Of a stretch of 37,164 nt of DNA, positions 17,352 through 25,931 are shown in pieces. The translations under genes were made by a program, and so were the position numbers. The DNA lies in the NCBI GenBank assembly GCA_945893365.1, contig CAMDED010000071.1:1-37164 (forward strand), in the 5' to 3' direction. This DNA comes from Candidatus Sulfopaludibacter sp. SbA3 (GTDB lineage: Bacteria > Acidobacteriota > Terriglobia > Bryobacterales > Bryobacteraceae). The notes beneath the pieces were generated by a model. It was given only the letters and a program-made list of their open reading frames with translations, was not told the DNA's origin and searched no databases. Numbering within the stretch: the first letter of the stretch is position 1; each line of letters opens with the position of its first letter.

Positions 17352-19535
17352 ATGAGCGCGTCTCTCGATCCCCTGGAAAATACGCAGGATATTATCTATA
17401 GTCACGATTTTGCCGGGAAGATCACGCAATTCAACCGGGTGGCGCTCGAACTATGCGGCTACACTAGGCAGGAAGCCTTGCGGCGCAATATCAGAGACGT
17501 GATCGCGGAAGAATACCGCGACGCGGCGGTACGGATGATGTATCGCAAGCTCGGCGGTGAGACCGTGCCGCCCTACGAGCTAGGCATTATCGCGAAGGAT
17601 GGAAATACCATAACCGTCGAGGTGAACAGCAAGCTTCTGTTTGACGGCGGAAAACCCGTGGGAGTGCTCGGCGTCGCGCGCGATATCACGGAACGCAAGC
17701 GTGCGGAAAAGGCTCTGCGGGAAAGTGAAGCCAAGTTCCGCGCGGTCGCCGAAACCGCGCTATGCGCGATCTATATCGCTCGCGGCTCGAAGCTTCTTTA
17801 CGTGAATCCGGCGGCCGTCTCCGCTTATGGAGGCTCCCTGGAAGAAGTGCTCGCGATGGACGCGTTCGACCTGGTCGCGCCCGATTTCCGTCATCAGCCG
17901 GCGCCTAACGCCCAGGCGCGCGAGACGGGCCAGGCTCCTTCGCGGTTCGAAACGATTACCCTCACGAAAAACGGCGAGATCCGGTGGCAGGACGTCTCCG
18001 TCCGCACAATTGAATTCGAGGGCCAGCCGGCGTCCTTGAGCACAGCCTTCGACATCACGGAGCGCAAGCGTTCCGAACATGCGCTCGAGGAGAGCGAGGC
18101 CAAGTTTCGCGCGGTCGCCGAAATGGCCGTGTGCGCGATCTGCATCTCTCGCGGTCCAAAACTTCTGTACGTCAATCCCGCCGCGGTTGCCGGCTACGGA
18201 GGCACGCTTGACGAGATGCTGTCGATGAACTCGCTCGACACCGTGGCGCCGGACCATCGCGAGCTGGCCAGGGAGTATGCTCGGGCGCGCGTCGAAGGCG
18301 AAGGACCTTTACGTTACGATCTCAAGACGATCACAAAGAGCGGCGAGATCCGTTGGCACGACATCTCCGCCCAGCGAATCGAGTACCAGGGCGAGCCCGC
18401 CGTACTCACAACCGCGTTCGATATCACGGAGCAGAAGCGGGCGCATTCGGCCCTCAGGGAATCCGAAGCGCGTTATCGCAGCCTCTTCGAGAACGTCCCG
18501 GACGGCGTGTTCCGGATTACGCGCGATGGGAAAATCCTGGCCGCGAATCCCGCGCTGGTTGAAATGCTCGGCTACGATTCCGAAGAGCAACTCCAGGGCG
18601 TGGATATCCCCTCGGCTCTGTGCACGAATCCGGAAGAGCGGCGGGCGAATTTTAAGAAGCTTGAGTCCGGCGCGCCGTTGCGGAACTTCGAACACCGCGT
18701 CCGCCGCCGCGACGGGCGTGAAATCGTCGTGCTCCAGAACACGCGCGGCCTGCTCGACGAAACCGGCGCAGTCGTTTGCTTTGAAGGCACCCTCACTGAT
18801 ATCACCGACAGAAAACTCCTGGAGGACAAACTCCGCGATGCCCAGAAAATGGAAGCCGTCGGCCGGCTGGCGGGAGGCATCGCTCACGATTTCAATAATC
18901 TGCTCACGGTGATCTCGGGATATTCCGGGCTGGTCAAGAGCCGGCTTGGGGAGAGTGACCTCTCCTATCGGCACATCCTCGAAATTGAAAACGCGGCGAC
19001 GCGCGCCACCTTGCTGGTAAGGCAATTGCTCGCGTTTAGCCGCAGGCAAATCCTGCAGCCCGTCTCGCTCGACCTGAACGCTCTGATTAAAGCGATGGAG
19101 GCCATGTTGCAGCGGCTGATTGGAGAGCGGATACTCCTCACCGTCAGCTATGGGACGCCGCTCGGAAAAATCCGCGCCGACGCCTCCCAGATCCAGCAGA
19201 TCGTAACGAACCTGGCCGTAAACGCGCGCGATGCCATGCCCGATGGCGGGGAACTGGCGATCTCAACGCAGCTCATCGCCGGGCCGGACCGGACGAAGGA
19301 AGTGCTCCTCCGCGTCTCCGACACCGGGACGGGAATGGACGAGACGACGAGAGCCCACGTCTTCGAACCTTTTTTCACCACGAAAGATGTGGGGAAGGGC
19401 ACGGGTCTCGGACTCTCCACGGTTCATGGAATCGTCGAGCAGAGCGGCGGCAGGATCGCCGTCGACAGCGAGCTCGGGCGGGGCACAGCCGTTTCCATCT
19501 GGCTACCCTGCGATGAAAGTCGCAACGCGACATAG
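17352..19535 (+). CDS. Cytoplasmic multi-PAS sensor histidine kinase
   Basis: Four PAS domains precede a kinase core: PAS1 about 1-125, PAS2 about 126-248, PAS3 about 249-371, PAS4 about 372-495. Each ends in a DITERKR- or DITDRK-type linker. PAS2 and PAS3 are a clear internal duplication with an exact 123-residue offset (both contain LLYVNPAAV). The phospho-accepting His512 lies in GGIAHDFNNLL. The ATPase domain has NLAVNARDAMPDGGEL, DTGTGMD, FEPFFTTK and GKGTGLGLSTVHGIVEQSGG. No membrane helix or receiver domain is present, so it senses an internal signal and must use a separate response regulator, none of which is adjacent. It starts 20 bases after the NagB-like gene and may be co-transcribed with it. 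Confidence 0.93.
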   Translation: MSASLDPLENTQDIIYSHDFAGKITQFNRVALELCGYTRQEALRRNIRDVIAEEYRDAAVRMMYRKLGGETVPPYELGIIAKDGNTITVEVNSKLLFDGGKPVGVLGVARDITERKRAEKALRESEAKFRAVAETALCAIYIARGSKLLYVNPAAVSAYGGSLEEVLAMDAFDLVAPDFRHQPAPNAQARETGQAPSRFETITLTKNGEIRWQDVSVRTIEFEGQPASLSTAFDITERKRSEHALEESEAKFRAVAEMAVCAICISRGPKLLYVNPAAVAGYGGTLDEMLSMNSLDTVAPDHRELAREYARARVEGEGPLRYDLKTITKSGEIRWHDISAQRIEYQGEPAVLTTAFDITEQKRAHSALRESEARYRSLFENVPDGVFRITRDGKILAANPALVEMLGYDSEEQLQGVDIPSALCTNPEERRANFKKLESGAPLRNFEHRVRRRDGREIVVLQNTRGLLDETGAVVCFEGTLTDITDRKLLEDKLRDAQKMEAVGRLAGGIAHDFNNLLTVISGYSGLVKSRLGESDLSYRHILEIENAATRATLLVRQLLAFSRRQILQPVSLDLNALIKAMEAMLQRLIGERILLTVSYGTPLGKIRADASQIQQIVTNLAVNARDAMPDGGELAISTQLIAGPDRTKEVLLRVSDTGTGMDETTRAHVFEPFFTTKDVGKGTGLGLSTVHGIVEQSGGRIAVDSELGRGTAVSIWLPCDESRNAT

Positions 19536-19711
19536 GGCCCGCGGCGCCGGATGCCTGCGGCCGAAGACCAGCGAGGCCGCGTCCCATCCCAATCGCCGGA
19601 GCGGAACAGGCTGTGTGCGGTAGTAAGCCGCGACCCCAAGATCCGCGCCTCTTAGATCCAGACGATCCGATGAACGGCGGAGGCCCGCCTGCAACTCCCG
19701 AAAATCGAATC

Positions 19712-20584
19712 TTAGGCCGGCCGGCGACGCCGCAAGGCCAGGAGCGCCGCCAACCCCGCACCCGCCAAAGCGGTCGTCACGGGTTCAGGCACCGTTGTGT
19801 CAAACGGCTCGGCGTAGATGAAATCGTCCATTACGACCGCGTCATCGGTCAAGCCGAAATCACCGTCGAGACCGTGCGCCCCCGAGGTGATTCGCACTCT
19901 CGAGACCCTTTCGCCCGCGTCGAACGAAACACCCAGGAATGAAAACGATCCCGTGGAGTTCCCGCTCGGAGTCGGGAAGACACTTTGCACTGCAAACAAG
20001 CCAAGCGAAACGTCGTCCGCGTCGAAGTACTCGATCGACGTGAATCCCGGATAGTCGACGTCCGAGAATACAGCGCCGAAGCCGCGGACCGTAGCCTCCG
20101 CGCCCGGGCTTCCCGGTACCGAGAACGTCACGTCGACGATGTTGCTACCCAAAATTCCGAACATCCTCGACGGGCTGAAGGGATCGAAGTCGGTAGGACC
20201 GAAGGGCAACTCGAGTGAAAACTCAGTGGCGCTCACGCGGAAGCCGGTGCCCGGCGTGGTGAACGAAGCGCCGCGGACGCGGGCGTCCGGTTCCACGCCG
20301 GCCGTGCCATTGAAGAAATTTCCAGGAAACGGGTTCGGCGAACTTGAACCCACCGGAACGCCATCCCAGTTGATCTCCCGTCTGCCAGTGGTGCATGGTG
20401 AGGGCGTACAGGCTCCGGGAGCATTGAGCGACCCCCCCAAGTCGGTCCGGAATGAAGTAATCACTCCGTTAAAGGTCACGTCACCCGCGCCGGCGGTTGA
20501 TAACGCCGACCGCACGATCGGCCCGGCTACAGCGAGAGGCGCAAATGTAAGGGCAATTCCCGCCAATAAACTTTGTTTTTTCAT
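19712..20584 (-). CDS. PEP-CTERM sorting-signal exported protein
   Basis: The 290-residue protein has an N-terminal signal peptide (KKQSLLAGIALTFAPLAVAG) and a C-terminal PEP-CTERM tripartite signal: VPEP, a hydrophobic helix (TTALAGAGLAALLAL) and an RRRR tail. Such proteins are handled by exosortase and delivered to the cell surface or matrix. The middle part is a beta-rich domain without an enzymatic motif I recognise. No exosortase is in the window. GGAGGA lies ten bases before the ATG. The gene is convergent with the PAS kinase; the 176 bases between them show only small GC-rich stems and no clear terminator. Confidence 0.87.
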   Translation of the reverse strand: MKKQSLLAGIALTFAPLAVAGPIVRSALSTAGAGDVTFNGVITSFRTDLGGSLNAPGACTPSPCTTGRREINWDGVPVGSSSPNPFPGNFFNGTAGVEPDARVRGASFTTPGTGFRVSATEFSLELPFGPTDFDPFSPSRMFGILGSNIVDVTFSVPGSPGAEATVRGFGAVFSDVDYPGFTSIEYFDADDVSLGLFAVQSVFPTPSGNSTGSFSFLGVSFDAGERVSRVRITSGAHGLDGDFGLTDDAVVMDDFIYAEPFDTTVPEPVTTALAGAGLAALLALRRRRPA

Positions 20585-20672
20585 CGCAAAGCAGTCCTCC
20601 GTTACTGCACCTGTCTAATGTACAACAAGCCGAAACAAAAGTAAAAACATTTCTCCCCTGCCGAAGCGGCTA

Positions 20673-22310
20673 TCAGTGGTAAATTCCAGGCGCCTCCTGC
20701 CCGAGCGCCCGGACATATTCGACATATGTTCCCGGATAAATCCGGGGATTGCGGTCCGTGCCGCTCTCGCCTCCGAGTTCGAGCACCTGCGAACCCAGGC
20801 CTCGCAGGAACATGCGGTCGTGCGACACGAAGATCATAGTGCCCGTAAAATCCTTGAGCGCATCGACAAGCATTTCCTTCGTCGCCAGGTCGAGGTGATT
20901 GGTAGGCTCGTCAAGCACCAGAAAGTTCGGCGGGTTGTACAGCATCCGCGCCATCGCAAGCCGGGATTTCTCGCCTCCCGAGAGCGCGCGGATCTTCTTG
21001 TCCACGTCGTCGCCCGAGAACTGGAACGCCCCGGCAAGGGTGCGAAGCGAGCCGAGGCCGTCCTGGGGGAAGTCCTGCTGGAGCTGTTCGACGACCGTCA
21101 GATTCGGGTCGAGTACGTCGAGCGATTGCTGCGCAAAGTATCCCATGTTCAAGCTCGCGCCCAGCCGCACGGTTCCCGAATCGGGCGCGCTCGCTCCCGC
21201 GATCATCTTGAGCAGGGTGGTCTTGCCGGCGCCGTTCCTCCCCATCACGGCCCAGCGCTCGCCGCGGCGGATGGTGAAGCTGAATCCGTCGTAGATCACG
21301 CGGGAACCGTACCGCTTGTGCAGATCCTCGATCACCGCCACCTGATCGCCCGAGCGCGGAGGGACGCGAAAATCGAACTTCACCACCTTGCGCGTCTTCG
21401 GCAGCTCGATCTTATCGATCTTGTCGAGGGCCTTGATGCGGCTCTGCACCTGAGCCGCTTTCGCCGCGTGCGTCTTGAAGCGCTCGATAAAGCGCTGCTC
21501 CTTGGCCAGCATGGACTGCTGGCGGGCGAAAGCCGCCTGCTGGTTGGTCTCGCGGATGGCGCGCTCGCGCTCGTAGAAATCGTAGTCGCCCGAATAAGCG
21601 ACGATTTCACCGGCGTCGATCTCGGCGATTTTCGAGACGACGCGGTTCATGAATTCGCGGTCGTGCGATGTCATGAGGAGGGCGCCCGGGAACGACTTCA
21701 GAAACTCCTCCAGCCAGATGATCGATTCGATGTCGAGATGGTTGGTCGGTTCGTCCATCAACAGCACATCGGGCCGGCCAAGCAGGACGCGAGCGAGCGC
21801 GACGCGCATCTTCCAGCCGCCGGACAGATCCCCCACATCGCCATCGATCCGGTCGTCCTCGAAGCCGAGGCCGTGAAGCACCTCGCGAGCCTGCGCTTCG
21901 AGCGAATAGCCGCCCAGATGCTCGTACTCTTCCTGCACTTCGCCGAAGCGCGCGAGGATACGGTCCATATCGCGAGCCCGCGCGGGATCCTCCATGGCCC
22001 GATGAAGGCCCTCCAATTCGTGGTGCAGATCGCCCGCCCGGCCGCTGCCGGCGATGGCCTCGTCAAGGACGGACCGGCCCTGCATTTCCTCAACGTCCTG
22101 ACGGAAGTAACCGATGGTCAGCTTCTTCGGAACCGAGACCTCGCCCTCGTCCGGCGATTCCTCGCCGACGATCATGCGGAAAAGCGTAGTCTTGCCAGCG
22201 CCGTTAGGACCCACCAGGCCGACCTTTTCACCGGGGTTCAACTGAAAGGAAGCGTCGACAAAGACCAACTGTTTCCCATACTGCTTGTGGATACTTGAGA
22301 AAGAAATCAT
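20673..22310 (-). CDS. ABC-F family ATPase (ribosome-associated type)
   Basis: Two tandem ATPase domains are present without membrane segments. The first has GPNGAGKTTLF, LSGGWKMRVALARVLL and DEPTNHLD; the second has GRNGAGKTTLLKM, LSGGEKSRLAMARML and DEPTNHLD. The linker after domain 1 contains a charged coiled coil (about 235-300, including RERAIRETNQQAAFARQQ), the P-site tRNA interaction motif of ABC-F factors. These proteins bind the ribosomal E site and relieve stalled translation. ATG 22310 is preferred (545 residues): it directly precedes the usual ISFSSIHKQYGKQLVF start, and a TAGTGT lies five bases upstream. Whether it belongs to the Uup, EttA or YdiF subgroup cannot be fixed by reading. 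Confidence 0.93.
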   Translation of the reverse strand: MISFSSIHKQYGKQLVFVDASFQLNPGEKVGLVGPNGAGKTTLFRMIVGEESPDEGEVSVPKKLTIGYFRQDVEEMQGRSVLDEAIAGSGRAGDLHHELEGLHRAMEDPARARDMDRILARFGEVQEEYEHLGGYSLEAQAREVLHGLGFEDDRIDGDVGDLSGGWKMRVALARVLLGRPDVLLMDEPTNHLDIESIIWLEEFLKSFPGALLMTSHDREFMNRVVSKIAEIDAGEIVAYSGDYDFYERERAIRETNQQAAFARQQSMLAKEQRFIERFKTHAAKAAQVQSRIKALDKIDKIELPKTRKVVKFDFRVPPRSGDQVAVIEDLHKRYGSRVIYDGFSFTIRRGERWAVMGRNGAGKTTLLKMIAGASAPDSGTVRLGASLNMGYFAQQSLDVLDPNLTVVEQLQQDFPQDGLGSLRTLAGAFQFSGDDVDKKIRALSGGEKSRLAMARMLYNPPNFLVLDEPTNHLDLATKEMLVDALKDFTGTMIFVSHDRMFLRGLGSQVLELGGESGTDRNPRIYPGTYVEYVRALGQEAPGIYH

Positions 22311-22315
22311 CCGAA

Positions 22316-22321
22316 ACACTA
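22316..22321 (-). promoter_or_regulatory. Candidate -10 element (TAGTGT) for the ABC-F gene
   Basis: TAGTGT on the minus strand ends five bases before the ATG at 22310; no Shine-Dalgarno sequence is visible. Confidence 0.35.
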
Positions 22322-22887
22322 AGTTAGCAGAGCTAGCTGGTTAGGTGCGGCCCTTCGGGAGTGGTTCAGGCGCTAGGGCAAGAGCCGAATCGCCGGGAAT
22401 TGCATAGTTTCGCATGTTGAGGACTCGATGTTGAGCGGTTCGCGCGGCGCAGTTATCCACGGCCATGAATTGAACGAAGTAGATATCTGGGATGGCATGA
22501 TTATTCGGATCAGTTACTTGCTTGGGCTGCATTGCCGCAAAGGTCGTGAAAGGGTGGTTGCCCGGACGGCGGCGGGGAAAGGGGCGGCCTCGGCGCGCTG
22601 TTTCAGAGCACGGAACGTTCCAAACCCCGGTTGCGTCCGTTTCGAAGCTCGACGGCTCAGACGCCAGTGGTATCGCCGAACCGTGAAGCCCCTGTGGCGC
22701 TGGCTCTGAAGGATTCCTTTTGCTCAGCGCGGGAAAGGCGACGAGCGCCGCAAGAATTACCGGCAAATCGGGTTGAACAGGCTAGTACTTTCCACTTTGT
22801 GGTGGAACTAACCCAAGCGGCGTGAACGTGCTCCGATTAGTCGAGGTCAACCATATGACCCTACTATTGGGCCGATAAACAGTTTGA
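22322..22887. other. Non-coding stretch between the ABC-F gene and the DUF2934 gene
   Basis: About 570 bases with no convincing gene. A 141-codon leftward frame (22341-22766) and a 93-codon rightward frame (22428-22709) exist. Neither shows a recognised domain, a ribosome binding site or a sensible composition. A perfect six-base stem, TTCCAC/GTGGAA (22790-22795 with 22802-22807), has no T-run. Confidence 0.55.
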
Positions 22888-22917
22888 TTGCGAAATATCC
22901 GCGACTTGTGCTATGAT
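22888..22917 (+). promoter_or_regulatory. Candidate sigma-70 promoter for the DUF2934 gene
   Basis: TTGCGA (22888-22893) and TATGAT (22912-22917) are separated by 18 bases. Transcription would begin near 22924, leaving a leader of about 25 bases with AAGGAG before the start codon. Confidence 0.5.
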
Positions 22918-22950
22918 ATGTGTTTTAACGCAGGATAAAGGAGAATCATT

Positions 22951-23241
22951 TTGCCAACAAAACGCACAACTTCGAGTGGCGGTCTTCGTTCCAATGCCGC
23001 GCCCGCGCAGCGCGTGAGAGGGTCGATCGCTAAACATTCCTCCACGGCTTCCCCGGAAACCGCTGTTTCCATGACCGAAGAAACTTCTGCAATAAGTTCG
23101 CAGGTTGAAGAAAAGGAGTTGGTTGCAAGACTCGCCTACTCTTATTGGGAAGCCCGCGGATTTCAGGGCGGGTCTCCCGAAGAAGATTGGATTCGCGCGG
23201 AAGCTCACGTCCGTGGGAAGGTAATGTCCGCGAGCGCCTGA
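22951..23241 (+). CDS. DUF2934-domain protein
   Basis: The 96-residue protein has a low-complexity Ser/Ala/Arg-rich N-terminal half and, at about 57-87, the DUF2934 signature (ARLAYSYWEARGFQGGSPEE followed by DWIRAE). Proteins with this short helical domain are common in Acidobacteria and Proteobacteria and have no established function. The start is TTG at 22951, supported by an AAGGAG nine bases upstream and by the promoter at 22888-22917. It stands alone, with the IS630-like relic immediately downstream on the other strand. Confidence 0.8.
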   Translation: MPTKRTTSSGGLRSNAAPAQRVRGSIAKHSSTASPETAVSMTEETSAISSQVEEKELVARLAYSYWEARGFQGGSPEEDWIRAEAHVRGKVMSASA

Positions 23242-23252
23242 TTTGTTCCCGC

Positions 23253-23403
23253 CATCCGCGGGTGAGGTTGCGGTTTTCGTCCAGTCAACGAGCCCCGGCC
23301 CAGTCCTTCCTGGTCGAAGCGGTGAACCCAATTCCTTACCGAACGCGGCGCGTCGCAAGTATTCGAGCAACTTGACGACACTTGGCCGCGCTTCGATGAG
23401 CAT
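23253..23403 (-). pseudogene. Relic of an IS630-like transposase N-terminus
   Basis: Leftward translation gives EARPSVVKLLEYLRRA in one frame and, after a shift near 23345, PRSVRNWVHRFDQEGLG in the next. Together these resemble the helix-turn-helix start of IS630-family transposases (usually RTVRRWVRRFNEEGL-like). Nothing after about 23253 matches, and no terminal repeats are visible. It is only a fragment of an old insertion. Confidence 0.5.
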
Positions 23404-23433
23404 GCGGAATTATTCATGGCGCGATGGCCGACT

Positions 23434-24048
23434 CTACCGGTATTTTCTCAGCACGGCAAGCAGCCGTCCCTGAATTTGCACATTCTCGATCGGTGTCATG
23501 ATAGGGTCCATTGAAGGGTTGGACGGCTGGAGCCTCGCCTTTCCGTCCGGCTCGCGATAGAAGCGCTTCAGAGTCGTTTCATATCCCCCTACGAGCGCCG
23601 CGACAATTTCGCCGTCCCGCGCGTCGGCGGTCTTCTCCAACAGGACGAAATCGCCATCGCAAATGTGGTCGCCAATCATCGAATCTCCGCGGACTTCGAG
23701 AGCAAAAGTTTCCGCATTTCCGGTAAAATCGCTGAATTTAAGCGTACGTCGCTGCTCGTCCGCCTCGACCGGAGAGCCTGCCGCGATCCTGCCCACCAGA
23801 GGCGCCTCCTCGCGCCGCTGCCGCCGCTCCCTGACGTACTTCGCCCCGAGTTCGAGAGACCGGCTCTGATTGACGCCCCGCTTCAGGTATTGCTTGGCAT
23901 CGAGCGCGGAGATGTGCTTATGTACCGTGGCGAGAGACGCCAGGTTCATGCCTTTGGCGATCTCGTCGTAACTCGGGCTGTACTCGTACTTTTCGACAAA
24001 CTCCGCGACAAAGTCGAGCACCTGCTTCTGCCGTTTAGTCAGGGCCAT
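23434..24048 (-). CDS. lexA: LexA repressor (SOS regulator)
   Basis: LexA represses DNA-damage genes and cleaves itself when RecA is activated. The N-terminal winged helix (TKRQKQVLDFVAEFVEKY, SPSYDEIA, ASLATVHKHISALDAK) binds DNA. The cleavage site is Ala90-Gly91 (RIAAGSPVEA), and the Ser123 (GDSM) and Lys161 (TLKRF) dyad is intact. The ATG at 24048 is chosen because AAGGAG lies six bases upstream and the protein then begins like other LexAs; an in-frame ATG 48 bases upstream would add an atypical extension. The length of 204 residues is normal. Direct repeats overlap its promoter. Confidence 0.96.
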   Translation of the reverse strand: MALTKRQKQVLDFVAEFVEKYEYSPSYDEIAKGMNLASLATVHKHISALDAKQYLKRGVNQSRSLELGAKYVRERRQRREEAPLVGRIAAGSPVEADEQRRTLKFSDFTGNAETFALEVRGDSMIGDHICDGDFVLLEKTADARDGEIVAALVGGYETTLKRFYREPDGKARLQPSNPSMDPIMTPIENVQIQGRLLAVLRKYR

Positions 24049-24067
24049 CGCCGTCTCCTTGCTTTCT

Positions 24068-24096
24068 ATTCTTGGCGAAGAAAAGGGGAAAGTCAA
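24068..24096 (-). promoter_or_regulatory. Candidate lexA promoter
   Basis: Reading leftward, TTGACT (24091-24096) and AAGAAT (24068-24073) are separated by 17 bases. Transcription would begin near 24061, twelve bases ahead of the lexA start codon. The -35 element is embedded in a set of direct repeats. Confidence 0.5.
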
Positions 24097-24124
24097 GGGG
24101 CAGTCAAACAGGGGCAGTCAAACA
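24085..24124. repeat. Direct repeats over and upstream of the lexA -35 element
   Basis: GGGGCAGTCAAACA occurs twice in perfect tandem (24097-24110 and 24111-24124), preceded by a diverged unit GGGGAAAGTCAA (24085-24096) that contains the -35 hexamer. The position suits an operator. It could also be a simple-sequence repeat. Confidence 0.6.
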
Positions 24125-24139
24125 GAATGAAGCCGGGAA

Positions 24140-25120
24140 CTACTGTCCGATGTCAGCCGGTCCCCGAAGGCGCGGGAGAGTCAACTTCAGGATCGTCTTC
24201 CCTCGCGCGGAGACAAGACTGTCATCGACGTCGAGGTATTGTAGCGACTTGAAGCCAGGGATTGAAGTGAGCCCCGCGTTCGTTATCTCCGTCTCCCAGA
24301 GACTTAAGTCCTTCAGATTCGGAAGATCGCGAAGCAGCCGAAGGGCGCGATCCGTGATTTTCGTGCCGCCGAGCACCAGCGACTCGATGGATGCGAGTCC
24401 CCGCAATTTCTCGACACCGGCGTCGGTGATCGAGGTGAGGCCAAGGTTCAGGCGCCGCAAAGAAGTCAGCGGCAGCAGCGATTCGATTCCGGAATCGGTG
24501 ACGGCCGTCGAGGCGAGATTCAACTCCTCGAGGGCCGTGAGGTCCTCAAGAAAGGCAAGACCCGCCTCCCCAACCCGGGTGGAACTCAGGTTGAGCGATT
24601 CGAGCATCGGAAACATCGGCAGGAACCGGGCGCCCTCGTCCGTGATTGCGGTTCCCTCGATCGACAGCAATCTCAGGGAGTGCAGTCCGGATAGAGATTC
24701 AAATCCCGCGTCGGAAAGCGGCGTGCCACCCGCTTCGAGGATGATCAGTGAGCGCAAGCGGCTCAAATGCCGCAGCTGATCGTCGCCCAGGTTTGCCTCG
24801 CCTCCCGCTCGGCGGATGAAGCCATGCAGGTCCCCCGAACGCATCGCGCCCAGCGGCGAAATATCGCCGCAGCCGCCGGCGACCCGCAAGATAAGCGCCT
24901 TCCCCGGGGGGACCAGCACGGATCCGCGCGCTTCGCCGAGAAGTTCTTCCGCGCCGCCAGGATCGCCCAAGTCCTTGACGGACAATTCGCCCAGTGAGCG
25001 GTCCTCGGGAAACTGAAGGCGCCGCATTCCGATCCTGGCCGCGTCCTCAAGGCCTCGGCGAACCAGCTCCGAGTCGAAGAGGGCTAGCGCACCCTGGCTG
25101 GCGCGCACCAGTTCGCTCAC
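24140..25120 (-). CDS. Leucine-rich-repeat protein
   Basis: The 326-residue protein contains seven regular 24-residue leucine-rich repeats (starts at 122, 146, 170, 194, 218, 242 and 266) and a partial eighth. Each follows the pattern LxxLxxLxLxxTxITDxGxxxL (for example LTSLRRLNLGLTSITDAGVE). Such solenoids bind other proteins. The first 110 residues are a non-repeat domain I do not recognise. It contains a segment SVLVPPGKALILRVAGGCGD, two Cys-poor helices and no signal peptide or membrane segment, so the protein is probably cytoplasmic. Its ATG overlaps the stop of the J-domain gene by four bases, implying paired translation and function. lexA follows after 91 bases with its own promoter. 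Confidence 0.85.
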   Translation of the reverse strand: MSELVRASQGALALFDSELVRRGLEDAARIGMRRLQFPEDRSLGELSVKDLGDPGGAEELLGEARGSVLVPPGKALILRVAGGCGDISPLGAMRSGDLHGFIRRAGGEANLGDDQLRHLSRLRSLIILEAGGTPLSDAGFESLSGLHSLRLLSIEGTAITDEGARFLPMFPMLESLNLSSTRVGEAGLAFLEDLTALEELNLASTAVTDSGIESLLPLTSLRRLNLGLTSITDAGVEKLRGLASIESLVLGGTKITDRALRLLRDLPNLKDLSLWETEITNAGLTSIPGFKSLQYLDVDDSLVSARGKTILKLTLPRLRGPADIGQ

Positions 25121-25917
25121 CGTGCGTCCTCCTGCGCGGTCAACTCCGCCAGGCGATTCTTCGCCTTTTCGATCTCCCGGCCGATCGTGCGTCCCATCTC
25201 GTCCATGAGGCTGCCGCCTGGTCCCGGGGCCTGCAGCCGATCCCTGAGATGCCAGAGGTCCGATGTCTCAAGGGCAGCCATTTCCTCTTCTATACCTTGG
25301 AGACGCAGCCGGACCTGCGCCACTTTCCGGATGGTCCGTATCAACTCCGCGGCTACTCCGGCGCCAGGCACCGCCTCGGGATCGCTTTCCCATTGTTCGA
25401 TGATGGAGCGGAGCGCGCGCTGGTCGCCTTTGCGGTAGGCGGCATTGGCGTCGGACATGAGCCGCTCGCGCCGCGCACGCTGCTCCGGATCGACCGTTAG
25501 ATCGGGATGCAGTTGTTTCGCGACGTCCAGATAAAGCCTTCTCAGTTGAGGCGCGGTCTCGGGCCTTGTGGAGGCCTCCGTCGGATCGCCGTCGGCCCCG
25601 GCAAATCCGGAGCACTCTCTTGCCGAGGCTTGGGCGCGCTGGTGAATGAAAGCCGCCTGGATGGGAGGATTCGCTTTTGCCGCCCGTGGACGCCGCTTTG
25701 CGAGGCTTTCGGCGATCAGGACTTCGAGTTCGTCGAGTTCAAGGTAGAGGAGCCCGATCGTTCGCACGTATCGCCATTCGAAGGCGTGCAAGTCCCGCTG
25801 GATCGTGGCGAGATCGAGTTCACGCTGCGCCAGCCCGGCGTGAATTTCCTCCAGTTCCCTGGTCTTCTCTTCGAGCTCGCGCTCTTCAGGAGTCAGCCTC
25901 TTCCCGGTTCCGGTCAT
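25117..25917 (-). CDS. J-domain-containing coiled-coil protein
   Basis: The N-terminal part (about 8-75) is a Glu/Arg/Leu-rich coiled coil. Residues about 124-175 resemble a J domain with the key His-Pro-Asp at 137-139 (AKQLHPDLTVD) and a following helix ending in DANAAYRKGD. The C-terminus (about 185-266) is another long helix. The HPD motif is what activates DnaK-type Hsp70 ATPases, so this could recruit Hsp70 to a client. It lacks the Gly/Phe-rich region and zinc domain of DnaJ. The length is 266 residues with no signal peptide. It overlaps the leucine-rich-repeat gene (ATGA) and follows the epimerase-like gene after 14 bases. The partner and client are unknown. Confidence 0.75.
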   Translation of the reverse strand: MTGTGKRLTPEERELEEKTRELEEIHAGLAQRELDLATIQRDLHAFEWRYVRTIGLLYLELDELEVLIAESLAKRRPRAAKANPPIQAAFIHQRAQASARECSGFAGADGDPTEASTRPETAPQLRRLYLDVAKQLHPDLTVDPEQRARRERLMSDANAAYRKGDQRALRSIIEQWESDPEAVPGAGVAAELIRTIRKVAQVRLRLQGIEEEMAALETSDLWHLRDRLQAPGPGGSLMDEMGRTIGREIEKAKNRLAELTAQEDAR

Positions 25918-25931
25918 GCCCCAAGAAGCCC

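Noticed and set aside
20676-22298. 540-codon rightward open frame opposite the ABC-F gene
   Set aside because: The ABC-F motifs on the other strand are unambiguous; this frame has no domain and mirrors their codons.
22341-22766. 141-codon leftward frame in the ABC-F/DUF2934 gap
   Set aside because: No ribosome binding site, promoter, signal or familiar motif supports it, and composition looks non-coding.
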